DNA from: an uncultured Eubacteriales bacterium
GTDB taxonomy: Bacteria > Bacillota > Clostridia > Oscillospirales > CAG-382
Direction: 5' to 3'
DNA: 64,000 nt
Assembly: GCA_934444645.1 (NCBI GenBank)
Contig: CAKSCV010000004.1
Span: forward strand, 1 to 64,000
The position numbers and the translations under genes are program-made. Under the pieces are notes generated by a model. It did no database searches. It saw nothing but the letters and a program-made list of their open reading frames with translations, and was not told where the DNA came from. Each line of letters starts with the position of its first letter. The stretch's first letter is position 1. Positions 42,201-50,269 of the stretch are shown here, in pieces.

Positions 42201-44119
42201 TTGTGAAGAAAAATCATAAGGACGTGCTTTTGCAATATGTTACACCGGAAAACCGTGCGGAATTTGCCAAGCATCCGGTGTCGGATATCTATAAACTGTT
42301 AGATGAATACCGAAACGAAAAAGCGGCGGCAGGGGAGTCGGATGCACCCGAAGATGAAAATGCCGCGTCGCTTGCCGCACTGGTCGGAGAACTGAAAAAA
42401 CTGCTTGTCTGCCTGTATCCGGAGGAGCAAGCCGACCGGCGTGCGACGGATGCACGCTTGATGAAGCTGTTTGCGTTTATCGAAAAGCTGTGTGCGGATG
42501 CTGGTTTGTCCAAAAAGCTGACATTTGCCCGAGCGCGGTTTGCACAGGTGTATTCGGAAAACGAGTGTATGCTTGAAAAGCTTTCAGCACTTCTCGGTGC
42601 GGATTTCCGCACTCTCTCCTTTGAAACAGGCATTTTGAACTACGACGGCCTGTCAGGCTTTCTCAAACGCGTGGAGGAAAATCTGCCGGCACTTCCGGGC
42701 TGGGTGGATTATTTGGAAGAAGAAAAAGCGGCAGAGCCCTATCTTGCGGCGTTTTGCGAATATCTGCGCCGGGTCGGCATCAAGCCGGGTACGGATCGCC
42801 TGTTTGCATCGTCACTGCTTTTGCCGGCTGTCACGTATATGCTGCAAAAATCCGGTTTGGAAGCAGATTGGAACGCAATTTCGCGCGCCAAGGAAACGTA
42901 TGCGCCGCTTGCCGAAAAAACGGCTGCGCTTTTGCTCGAAACCGCTTTGCAGACCCATCGCCAGCGCGTAAAGCACTATGCCGAAACCGAAAGCGCGCAG
43001 CTGTTTGCGGAAGCCGGCAAAACGCTTTCGGTCACCGCTTTTGCATCGAAGCATCATAAGCACTTGCTGCGTGTTTTCCCGATCCTGCTTATCAATACCG
43101 CAAGCATCGGTCCCGTCTCGCGCGGCGAATGCATTGCCGATACGGCGGTGTGCGACGATTCCGACCGCCTGCCGCTTTCGCTCGAGGTGGCTTGTGCCGC
43201 AAAACGCCTCATCCTTTTGACGCATACGTCACGGCCCGGTCCTGTGGCACGGCTTATTGCAAAAGCCGGTGCCTTGCGCCTTGCATTCCGCAGCCAAGAG
43301 GCTGTGTTGACAAGCGAAGCTCTTGGGCACACAACGCTTTGTGCGGCAATGCTCAACGGAACCATGCGCTTTGCCGCCGATCTTGCCAATCCCCAAGAGG
43401 CAGAGCTGTGCGTGACAAAAGCACTCGAAATGGCGAGAAGCGGAAGCAGAACGGCCATCTTCGCATTTACGCACGGCCAATGTGCCTATATGCGGCACCT
43501 GCTGTGTGTGACGGCGGAAAACGACAAAACGGTTCGCGAGCGGATCGAAACAGGTCTTGTGACGGTGCGCGACGCGTTTGAGCCTTGCTATGAACGCTTT
43601 TCCGGCGCGGTGTTCTCGTTTGCCGCTGCGGCGGACAGCGAAGGTAATTTGTGCCGTGCGTTCTGCATGGGAAGCACGGAGGAATTCCGCAAAGCCTTGT
43701 ATGCTTCGCTGCAAACGGTCGACGGACAAGCCGTGCTCGTGACGTCGCTTTCGGCAAAGGAACTCGATCTGTTCGGAAAACGCTTGACGGCGGCGCGCGA
43801 ATTGTACTATGCACTTCGCTTTGCCGTTCATGGGACGGCTGCTTTTGAAGCGTCCGAGCTGCGGAGCGTTTCCGTGCTGGATGCCGCCCTGCTTGCGGCA
43901 GAAAATGAAGGCGTCCCGGCACGCGGATTTCTTTCGTGCGGCGCGGATCTGGTTTCGCTTGACGGAAAACGTGCGTATATGTATGACGTGACGAATGAAA
44001 AGGATTTGTTTGAACGGCTGGATAAAGCCGAACGATTGAAAAAGAACGGCGTTTCGCTGACGCTTGTTTCACCGCTCGATGCGGTGCGGCAGCTGTCCGG
44101 ACAAGCGGAAAAAGCGTAA
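39263..44119 (+). CDS. Large DUF4011/SF1-helicase-like protein with degenerate ATPase motifs
   Basis: 1618 residues, uninterrupted. The layout follows DUF4011-type superfamily 1 helicases: an N-terminal segment of beta strands ending LPSDEWLGIDSHPETLAAFV (about 130-150), the transglutaminase-like part TPMELALLFCACAERCGFMP (about 223-242), a PLAFVRVCLERS strand (about 509-520), LIKADLSDFILWNHIG (585-600), then the helicase core. Every core motif is altered: where GPPGTGKSQ is expected there is GGNASDKED (about 658-666); DEAS is DDSD; the GDxxQxPP step is THTSRPGP; the HYRSQHESL motif survives as LAFRSQEAVL; EnvQGDERD is replaced by EPCYERFSG; NVAxTRA by LYASLQ. ATP binding and unwinding are therefore unlikely. 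An intact frame this long argues for a selected, non-catalytic function. It has its own promoter and lies between sigE and mreB. No known role. Confidence 0.75.
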   Translation: MTNGYSNLKPNIVLQTGTVFSAAMAASGAVPLACVTLADLPAHPFSLKLEVTCQSGENLVFAFAPAHFPAFDTHLCGDKSAHTALIRFSAADFEIGYAYLHSLSALTEALLCVKAEIDGFAVSSEVKIQLLPSDEWLGIDSHPETLAAFVCPGSRAVQTLTDGIMHDTPLSALAEHTDSIRDIVKNIRAGSMICAARDSYSPERRQRIKSHAALCIPNAVAATPMELALLFCACAERCGFMPTVAFATNLSGAVSLFCGVRAHRVQSGTGVLSESLSKVRSMLENGEMFLFDPSILSSAQSIDVFLAAVEAQGYFSKNGTRLLLALDIGEARANGVAPFFADAEEAAAEADEAHGSARDVLASIYNGLSGSRIFKVLSGEFGGYDVLPLVGFAPEQLTAGQPETIGPMEISEKPARFASLADDFAAFALRDEKSIAYNKAELADIRAAYAAFGTRIQEKKYIVTGYYEKTFHEKASRMTFGRSPGFACYAIAGFLRVREKTDAKEYYLPLAFVRVCLERSFDYRFCPGEDAPLVNTLAADLLGVNDKTVHFPENVPDVLAFFEKAAESCKDSAYSEIRVIRETALIKADLSDFILWNHIGTNARTMLKNKHFTALLAGTQPEEQESENAENRLRPFVRYAPQAVKETLTGTQNALLSGGNASDKEDFLVNAAAAALADSKTMLILSQEPDFLNFAAQSLEKAGLSETVLRLDVCRSSEDIIRAVQTRLEALSALERTSAAPQLKNELDEIASRLKSYAERLTKTDPTFGVSALELVESFDNAYDTTNAKPLLAVEQAALESLNGEKLDALFDMAERLVRRAHKTLAEVSLAEQAPLSSHPLALLSPEKVPDDAVLHEIYELIARILPALSEYRETFFEISPILGIKISDIRNLEALYTLNELYRLFISAREYDIPEGFAANGLSAFADSESRRSHAKKRMENIEYQLRFFSPELFEDVDSLLVGYRNADDDRPNFIKKFLVKKNHKDVLLQYVTPENRAEFAKHPVSDIYKLLDEYRNEKAAAGESDAPEDENAASLAALVGELKKLLVCLYPEEQADRRATDARLMKLFAFIEKLCADAGLSKKLTFARARFAQVYSENECMLEKLSALLGADFRTLSFETGILNYDGLSGFLKRVEENLPALPGWVDYLEEEKAAEPYLAAFCEYLRRVGIKPGTDRLFASSLLLPAVTYMLQKSGLEADWNAISRAKETYAPLAEKTAALLLETALQTHRQRVKHYAETESAQLFAEAGKTLSVTAFASKHHKHLLRVFPILLINTASIGPVSRGECIADTAVCDDSDRLPLSLEVACAAKRLILLTHTSRPGPVARLIAKAGALRLAFRSQEAVLTSEALGHTTLCAAMLNGTMRFAADLANPQEAELCVTKALEMARSGSRTAIFAFTHGQCAYMRHLLCVTAENDKTVRERIETGLVTVRDAFEPCYERFSGAVFSFAAAADSEGNLCRAFCMGSTEEFRKALYASLQTVDGQAVLVTSLSAKELDLFGKRLTAARELYYALRFAVHGTAAFEASELRSVSVLDAALLAAENEGVPARGFLSCGADLVSLDGKRAYMYDVTNEKDLFERLDKAERLKKNGVSLTLVSPLDAVRQLSGQAEKA

Positions 44120-44261
44120 AACGTTTGTAGAATAAGCACCGAATGAAAACCGCCAAAGCGGAAAGACTGAGTTTGTCCGCAGCGGCAGCGGTTTCGGATA
44201 AATCCCGTTTTCGCACGGTTTGCCCGGTTCGGTAGTCTGCTGCTTAGAAAGGATGTGCCCT

Positions 44262-45281
44262 ATGCCCGTCATTGAAGGTGCTTGCATCGGCATAGATTTA
44301 GGCACGGCCAATTGCCTTGTCTGCAACAAAGATAAAGGCATTGTGAGCCGTGAGCCGTCGGTGGTTGCGTACGATATTGCCTCTGACCGCGTGATCGCCA
44401 TCGGTTCGGAGGCCAAGCGCATGATCGGAAAAACGCCGTTCGGCATAACGACTGTCAAGCCGTTAAAGGACGGTGTGATTGCCGATTTCGGCTTGACGCT
44501 TGCCATGATGAAAATATTGATCGGACGCGCCATGCGCTCTTCGCTGTTTGCCCGTCCGAAGGTTATTGTCTGCATTCCTTATGGAATCACCGAGGTGGAG
44601 CAGCGGGCAGTGGAAAACGCCGCTGTCGAAGCCGGCGCCTCAGGCGTCGCCTTGGTGGAGGAGCCGGTGGCGGCGGCAATCGGTGCCGGGCTTCCCATCC
44701 GTCAGCCGAAAGGCAATATGATTGTCGATATCGGCGGCGGCACGACCGAGGTCGCGGTGGTGACCGGCGGCGGTGTGGCTTTATCAAAATCCTTACGCGT
44801 GGCAGGTGATGCCTGTGATAAGGCTATCGCGGAATATATCCGCAAAAAATTCAATGTTCTTATCGGTGAAAACACGGCCGAAAACATCAAGACCGAAATC
44901 GGTTCGGCACACGAATCGACCGACATCGGTATGCTTGAGGTGCGCGGACGCAACCTCGGAACGGGATTGCCGTCGGTGTTCAACATTTATGCACGCGAGG
45001 TGCGGGAAGCCATGAGCGCACCGCTCGGCGCGATGATCGATGTTATCCGTGCCACCTTGGAAAGCACGCCGCCCGAATTGTGTGCCGATCTGTACGACAA
45101 CGGCATTATGCTTGCCGGCGGCGGCGCGCTTTTGGCAGGGCTGCCGCTGCTCATCGAAGAGCGAACCGGTCTTGCCGTAACGCTTGCCAAGCATCCGCTT
45201 GACGCGGTGGCGGATGGGATTGTTAAGATCATGTCCGCCCGGAATTTACGCGGCGTTCTGACCGAGGTCAAAAAAGTTTAG
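44262..45281 (+). CDS. mreB: Rod-shape-determining protein, MreB/Mbl family
   Basis: 339 residues from the ATG at 44262, 9 bases after AAAGGA. Bacterial actin: phosphate-1 loop GIDLGTANCLV, IAIGSEAKRMIGKTPFGI, KPLKDGVIADFGLTLAMMKI, PKVIVCIPYGITEVEQRAVE, phosphate-2 loop VDIGGGTTEVAVV, adenosine motif MLAGGGALLAGLP. MreB/Mbl filaments under the membrane guide the elongasome. Whether this is the main MreB or an Mbl/MreBH paralogue is not decided; it is not followed by mreC-mreD. gpmI starts 33 bases later. The 142 bases before the gene hold no recognisable gene or promoter. Confidence 0.93.
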   Translation: MPVIEGACIGIDLGTANCLVCNKDKGIVSREPSVVAYDIASDRVIAIGSEAKRMIGKTPFGITTVKPLKDGVIADFGLTLAMMKILIGRAMRSSLFARPKVIVCIPYGITEVEQRAVENAAVEAGASGVALVEEPVAAAIGAGLPIRQPKGNMIVDIGGGTTEVAVVTGGGVALSKSLRVAGDACDKAIAEYIRKKFNVLIGENTAENIKTEIGSAHESTDIGMLEVRGRNLGTGLPSVFNIYAREVREAMSAPLGAMIDVIRATLESTPPELCADLYDNGIMLAGGGALLAGLPLLIEERTGLAVTLAKHPLDAVADGIVKIMSARNLRGVLTEVKKV

Positions 45282-45314
45282 CTTATCAAAAAAATAAAAA
45301 TAGAGGTAATCAAC

Positions 45315-46976
45315 ATGAACAAGCTTGAAAAAATCAAATTTGTAAACAATGACGCCGAAAATGCCGAGCGTCCCGTGTTTATCATCGTTATGGACGGTGT
45401 CGGTCTTGCACCCGACACGGCCAGCAACGCTGTCAAAAATGCCAAAACGCCGACGCTCGATATGCTCGTGGAAAAATACCCCATGTTAAAGCTCAAAGCG
45501 CACGGTACCGCTGTCGGTCTTCCGAGCGACGACGATATGGGCAACTCTGAGGTCGGTCATAACGCCATCGGTGCCGGACAGGTCTTTGCACAGGGCGCAA
45601 AGCTGGTTTCCAACTCCATCGAGAGCGGAAAAATGTTCGATTCCAAGGCATGGAAAGAAATCGTTTCGGTCAAGGATACCGGCAAAACGCTGCATTTTAT
45701 CGGTCTTTTCTCGGACGGCAACGTGCATTCCCATATCGACCATTTGAAGGCAATGCTTGTGCAGGCAAAAAAAGAAGGCGTGCATACCGTCCGCATCCAT
45801 ATTCTGCTTGACGGACGCGATGTCGGCGAAACCTCGGCGCTTGATTATGTTATCCCGTTCGAAGCGTTCCTTGCCGAATTGAATGACGCTTCGTTTGACG
45901 CAAAAATCGCTTCCGGCGGCGGCAGAATGAACATCACCATGGACCGCTACGGCGCAAACTGGCCGATGGTTGAAAAAGGCTGGCACACGCACGTTCTCGG
46001 CGAAGGCAGACAGTTTGCTTCGGCTGAAGAAGCCATTACCGAATACCGCAAGGAAACCGGCTGCATCGACCAAGACCTGCCGCCGTTTATCATTGCAAAG
46101 GACGGCAAGCCGCTCGGCACCATTGAGGACGGCGACAGCGTTGTGTTCTATAACTTCCGCGGCGACCGCGCCATCGAGATTTCCAAAGCCTTTGAAGAAA
46201 CCGATTTTGATAAATTCGACCGTGTCCGCTTCCCGAAGGTCACCTATGCAGGTATGCTCGAATACGACGGCGATCTGCACATCCCGTCCCGTTACCTTGT
46301 AAGCCCGCCCGAAATCACCGGCACGATGGGTGAATTCCTTGCGAACACCGGCGTGACGCAGTATGCGCTTTCCGAAACGCAGAAATTCGGTCATGTGACC
46401 TATTTCTGGAACGGCAACCGCAGCGGCAAATTTGATGAAAAAACCGAATGCTACGAGGAGATCAAATCCGATGTCGTTCCGTTCGAGCAGCGTCCGTGGA
46501 TGAAGTGCGCCGAGATCACCGACCGTCTTATCGAAGTGGCCGATGAGGGCAAATTCCGCTTCATGCGCGTTAATTTCCCGAACGGCGATATGGTCGGCCA
46601 TACCGGCAACTACCTTGCAACCATCGTGGCGATGGAATCGCTCGATCTGTGCCTTGCAAGACTGCTTCCCGAAATCGATAAGGTTCACGGCGTGGCTATC
46701 ATCACGGCTGACCACGGCAATGCCGATGAAATGTACGAACTCGACAAGAAGACCGGTCTGCCCAAAATCGATAAAGAGGGTCATTATAAGGCCAAGACCA
46801 GTCATACGCTCAATCCCGTTCCGTGCATTATCTATGATAACTTCGGTACGGACAACTATACCATCAAGACCGAAGGCTCCTACGGACTTTCCAACATTGC
46901 CGCAACGCTTGTCAATCTCATGGGCTACAAAGCACCGGACTTCTGGGATGAGAGCATGATCGAATTAAAGAAATAA
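45315..46976 (+). CDS. gpmI: 2,3-bisphosphoglycerate-independent phosphoglycerate mutase
   Basis: 553 residues, longer than the usual 510. Converts 3- to 2-phosphoglycerate in glycolysis with two Mn2+. Seen: FIIVMDGVGLAPDTASNAVK (metal Asp), the phospho-serine loop DDDMGNSEVGHNAIGAGQVF, LFSDGNVHSHIDHLKAM, ILLDGRDVGETSAL, FYNFRGDRAIEISKAF, MRVNFPNGDMVGHTGN and IITADHGNADEMYEL with the second metal site. The extra length is due to insertions in the C-terminal third. Preceded by mreB at 33 bases and followed by a hairpin. Confidence 0.96.
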   Translation: MNKLEKIKFVNNDAENAERPVFIIVMDGVGLAPDTASNAVKNAKTPTLDMLVEKYPMLKLKAHGTAVGLPSDDDMGNSEVGHNAIGAGQVFAQGAKLVSNSIESGKMFDSKAWKEIVSVKDTGKTLHFIGLFSDGNVHSHIDHLKAMLVQAKKEGVHTVRIHILLDGRDVGETSALDYVIPFEAFLAELNDASFDAKIASGGGRMNITMDRYGANWPMVEKGWHTHVLGEGRQFASAEEAITEYRKETGCIDQDLPPFIIAKDGKPLGTIEDGDSVVFYNFRGDRAIEISKAFEETDFDKFDRVRFPKVTYAGMLEYDGDLHIPSRYLVSPPEITGTMGEFLANTGVTQYALSETQKFGHVTYFWNGNRSGKFDEKTECYEEIKSDVVPFEQRPWMKCAEITDRLIEVADEGKFRFMRVNFPNGDMVGHTGNYLATIVAMESLDLCLARLLPEIDKVHGVAIITADHGNADEMYELDKKTGLPKIDKEGHYKAKTSHTLNPVPCIIYDNFGTDNYTIKTEGSYGLSNIAATLVNLMGYKAPDFWDESMIELKK

Positions 46977-47033
46977 CAGGACGTGTACCGCGCTCTGCCC
47001 GGAGGCTTTTGTCAGGGCAGAGCAAACGCCTGT
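46977..47033 (+). terminator. Hairpin after gpmI, possible terminator
   Basis: Arms GCTCTGCCC (46992-47000) and GGGCAGAGC (47015-47023) are perfectly complementary; an outer pair ACAGG (46977-46981) with CCTGT (47029-47033) would extend it. The tail TCTTTCG is only weakly T-rich, so termination is uncertain. Confidence 0.5.
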
Positions 47034-47054
47034 TCTTTCGAAAGGAGAATTTCC

Positions 47055-48467
47055 ATGCGCTTCAACTGTTTTGCCGCCGCGGCTGTTTCACTTGCCGTCG
47101 TTTTCGGCTCTTTTCCGGGTGTCGATGCCGCGCAGCCGATAAAAACGGATATATCGGCTATGTTTGACGACCTGCAAGGTGACGGAACGGCCGAAAGTCC
47201 GTATCTTGTAAGTAACGCAAACGCGCTTTGCCGCATGGCGGAACGCATTAACAGCGGCGACACGGCGTATGCGTCGGCATATTACCGCCAAACCGCACCG
47301 CTTGTATTAACGGAGCATACGCCCATCGGCTCGGAGAAATTTCCGTTTTGCGGTACGTATGACGGCAGCGGTTTTCCAATCATCTTCGAAAATGCGCCGA
47401 CCGTTGCCGACAGCCGGTATGTCGGCTTTTTCGGCTATGCAAAGCAGGCATGCTTTTCCAACATGGTGCTTGTCGGCGATTTGTGCGCCGATACGGCGGA
47501 GGATCTGAACATCGGATTTCTGTGCGGCTATTATACGACCGAAAAGAACGGTGCGTACCGGATCCGAAACTGTGAAGTGTTAGGGCAGTTGACCGCAAAG
47601 GCTAAGAGCGTGCTTGCCGGCGGTCTTATCGGTCAAATGCGCTTAAAGAACGGTACGCTTGCGGTCTCCGATTGCTATTCCGAAATCGCGCTTTCGGCAA
47701 ACGGCGCGCAAACGGCGTTTGCGGGTGGTCTTTTCGGCTTTGCGCACGCCTCCGGCAGTGCAGTTCTTCGGATGTCTGCCTGTGTGGCAAACGGTGCGGT
47801 CGCGTCAACTGTCCGAGAATCGTATGCGCTTGCTTACGGCGGCGGTCTGATCGGCTATTTTTACCAGGACGACGGCTGGATCCATACAGCAAGCCTTGCC
47901 GGGTTGTATGAAGAAACCTACAGCCTTTCCTGCTGTGCATTCCGCGGAACCGTGACGGCGGGCGGCGGTTCTTCACGGTATAGAGGCGCGCTCATCGGCT
48001 ATGCAAACGGCGCCGTTACCGTGAATAAATGCTATTCCTGCGCCGCGGAGCTTGTGCCGACGAATTCATCGGAAAACGGACAAAGCGTCTTGCGCGAGGA
48101 TTTGTTTGATGCGGCTTTTCTAACTGAAAACCTCGGTCTTGATTTGACAGAATCGTGGATCTGCCTTGCCGATGCGAGCGGTTTGCGGCTGGTTTCAAGG
48201 CATAAAGAGCTGCTCCGACTGCAAAGTGCGTCGAATTCTTCGGAGACGCTGCGCTTTCAGCCGATCAACGTCGAAAACGGCTTGTTTGCCGCCGCTTTTT
48301 ACGGCACGGACGGTAAAATGACCGGTGCGAGAAGTCTTGCATTTTCGGAGGCTGCCGCTTTTTCGGTGACCGTTCCGAAGGACGCGGAACGCTTCCGTGT
48401 GTTTCTGTTTGCCGATTGCCGGAGCTTAAAGCCGCTTCTGCGAAAGCCGCTCTCTTTTACCGTATGA
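47055..48467 (+). CDS. Secreted GLUG-motif-like beta-helix protein (first of tandem pair)
   Basis: 470 residues from the ATG at 47055 (AAAGGAG 7-8 bases upstream), with a signal peptide ending near VDAAQP (residue 26). The body begins GDGTAESPYLVSNANALCRM and PLVLTEHTPIGSEKFPFCGT, the standard entry of GLUG/parallel-beta proteins, and continues with repeats of the type GFFGYAKQACFSNMVLVGDL, GGLIGQMRLKNGTLAVSDCY, GGLFGFAHASGSAVLRMSAC, GGLIGYFYQDDGW and GALIGYANGAVTVNKCYSCA. The last 70 residues form a separate domain (AAAFYGTDGKMTGARSLAF ... FRVFLFADCRSLKPL) that recurs in two other secreted proteins here. Such proteins may be adhesins or surface glycan binders; no enzyme motif is seen. Confidence 0.82.
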   Translation: MRFNCFAAAAVSLAVVFGSFPGVDAAQPIKTDISAMFDDLQGDGTAESPYLVSNANALCRMAERINSGDTAYASAYYRQTAPLVLTEHTPIGSEKFPFCGTYDGSGFPIIFENAPTVADSRYVGFFGYAKQACFSNMVLVGDLCADTAEDLNIGFLCGYYTTEKNGAYRIRNCEVLGQLTAKAKSVLAGGLIGQMRLKNGTLAVSDCYSEIALSANGAQTAFAGGLFGFAHASGSAVLRMSACVANGAVASTVRESYALAYGGGLIGYFYQDDGWIHTASLAGLYEETYSLSCCAFRGTVTAGGGSSRYRGALIGYANGAVTVNKCYSCAAELVPTNSSENGQSVLREDLFDAAFLTENLGLDLTESWICLADASGLRLVSRHKELLRLQSASNSSETLRFQPINVENGLFAAAFYGTDGKMTGARSLAFSEAAAFSVTVPKDAERFRVFLFADCRSLKPLLRKPLSFTV

Positions 48468-48508
48468 GATATGCGTCCCATTCCCAAAACGAAAGGATGA
48501 AATGACCC

Positions 48509-50080
48509 ATGCGCAGACACCGTTTTCCCATACTCTTGGCAGCTGCTTTCGCGGCATTCTCCCTTTTTGCCGGTGCAGCACCGCAGCTCGACTACGATGT
48601 GGAAGCCCCGATCGATGAAAAGAATAAAGGCTTCGAGGAGCGTGAGGTACATAAAAACACCACCGCCGTCTGTTCCGACCTCCTGCCGGGCGGCGGCACG
48701 GCAGAAGATCCGTTCGTCATCTCCCATGCAAGCGATCTGCTGTATCTTTCCGAGCAGGTGAATGCCGGCAACAAAACGTATTGCAGTGCCTATTACGTCC
48801 AGAGCACCGATATCGATTTGACCGGCAGCGACTACACGCCCATCGGAACGCAAGCGCACCCGTTTTCCGGTTCGTATGACGGTGCAAACCATCGCATTCT
48901 TTATACAAATGCGGTCTACGAGGGCGATTTGTTCGGCGTTTTCGGCTATGCGCTCGCCGCCGATTTTCAGAATATGGATATTTACATGGAGGCAGACGTC
49001 ACCTATAAGAATTTAACGGATCCGGCGGAGGATAAGAATGCGTCGCTTTACGCCGGGCTTCTTTGCGGCGTGTATCAGGTTGCAAAGGATTGCAACAGCA
49101 CGGTTTCCGGCTGCCGCACGGACGGAAAGCTCACGGCGACCAACACCAAAAGAACCGTCCATGCCGCCGGACTTTTCGGGCTGCTTTCGGCAAAAACCGT
49201 TTATTACGGCGATGTGTTGGTCATCGATTGCGAAAGCGCGGCGGATATTACCGCGAATGCCTATTCCAGCCCGTATGCCGCCGGTATTGCCGCACGCGCC
49301 GAAACGCAGGGACGCGGAAGACTCGGCTTTGAACGCTGCTTTGTCAGCGGAAACGTCGTTGCCCACGGCTATTCGACCGAATCCTATTCGGCCTATGCGA
49401 GCGGCATTGCGGCTTGCCTGTATATCGATGAATCGGATTGGTCGGTTTGGTCAGAGCTTTCGGATGAGCCGGATGGATCGAAAACCTCGAACGCGGTCGA
49501 TACCAATCGTATCAAAACTGCCTTAAAGGCGTGCGTGGTAGCTTCGGAAACACTGCACGCGTATTTGTCCAAGCAGCATTCTCAAAGCACCGCTTATGTG
49601 GATTGGCTCGCTGCCAGCATATCGGAATACGTTACGCTTTCAAACAATTATTATCTGAAAAACGATACAATCGTCTGCAACGGCAGTAACCTTGCCGTAA
49701 CCGAAATCGAAACCAAAGACCAGCTGTATTTAGCAGACTTTCTTTCCGGAACGCTTTCGTATGACCTGAACGGTATGTGGAACCTCACACCGGGCGAATC
49801 GCTGTCACTTCGTTTTGACGGTACACGCATTTGGGCTTATCGTGACGGTTCGCAGCTCGTCCTTCTGCCGATCGGCGGCACGTCCGGTTCGCTTGTTCTT
49901 TCCTATTGCGACCAAACGGGGCGCCCGCTTGCGTTTGATGTTGTTGCAGTCAACGTGGAGAATAACCGCTATACGGCTGCGATTCCGCCGTCTGACGGAA
50001 CGACGCTTTCTTTGACTGTGCTGTGGCTTGACCAAAACGGCCTGCGGCCGCTCGCCGATGCTTGCCGTTTGTCGCTTTAA
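48509..50080 (+). CDS. Secreted GLUG-motif-like beta-helix protein (second of tandem pair)
   Basis: 523 residues, ATG after AAAGGATG, signal peptide to about residue 24 (AGAAPQ). It repeats the plan of the preceding gene, 41 bases away: GGGTAEDPFVISHASDLLYL, STDIDLTGSDYTPIGTQAHP, FSGSYDGANHRI, then GLUG-type units (GVFGYALAADFQNMDIYMEA, AGLLCGVYQVAKDCNSTVSG, AGLFGLLSAKTVYYGDVLVI, AGIAARAETQGRGRLGFERC). The C-terminal domain (LVLSYCDQTGRPLAFDVV ... LTVLWLDQNGLRPLADA) is the same type as in its neighbour. Sequence divergence is high, so the duplication is old. Function unknown; a surface binding role is inferred. Confidence 0.82.
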   Translation: MRRHRFPILLAAAFAAFSLFAGAAPQLDYDVEAPIDEKNKGFEEREVHKNTTAVCSDLLPGGGTAEDPFVISHASDLLYLSEQVNAGNKTYCSAYYVQSTDIDLTGSDYTPIGTQAHPFSGSYDGANHRILYTNAVYEGDLFGVFGYALAADFQNMDIYMEADVTYKNLTDPAEDKNASLYAGLLCGVYQVAKDCNSTVSGCRTDGKLTATNTKRTVHAAGLFGLLSAKTVYYGDVLVIDCESAADITANAYSSPYAAGIAARAETQGRGRLGFERCFVSGNVVAHGYSTESYSAYASGIAACLYIDESDWSVWSELSDEPDGSKTSNAVDTNRIKTALKACVVASETLHAYLSKQHSQSTAYVDWLAASISEYVTLSNNYYLKNDTIVCNGSNLAVTEIETKDQLYLADFLSGTLSYDLNGMWNLTPGESLSLRFDGTRIWAYRDGSQLVLLPIGGTSGSLVLSYCDQTGRPLAFDVVAVNVENNRYTAAIPPSDGTTLSLTVLWLDQNGLRPLADACRLSL

Positions 50081-50109
50081 GCGTCCTTTTCCTTGAATTG
50101 TATATTTTG

Positions 50110-50141
50110 CCGCCGAGTTCCCCTACTCGGCGGATTTTTTT
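50110..50141 (+). terminator. Intrinsic terminator after the GLUG pair
   Basis: Arms CCGCCGAGT (50110-50118) and ACTCGGCGG (50125-50133), 6-base loop, followed by ATTTTTTT. Confidence 0.9.
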
Positions 50142-50198
50142 GTGCAAAATGACAAACTTTTTTGGTACAATTTCACAAAAAATCAAAATATTCACCAC

Positions 50199-50239
50199 TT
50201 GTTAACTTATATATACTATACTATATTTGTATACAAATA
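50199..50239 (+). promoter_or_regulatory. Promoter with a 16-bp perfect palindrome at the start point
   Basis: TTGTTA (50199-50204), 17 bases, TATATT (50222-50227) can form a promoter. Overlapping its -10 element and start point is the perfect palindrome TATTTGTATACAAATA (50224-50239), a likely operator. The region is very A+T rich, so the exact promoter call is less sure than the palindrome. Confidence 0.55.
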
Positions 50240-50269
50240 CCATATCAATATTTATAAGGAGTGATACGC

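Noticed and set aside
45486..46805. 439-codon minus-strand frame
   Set aside because: Antisense to gpmI, whose identity is certain.
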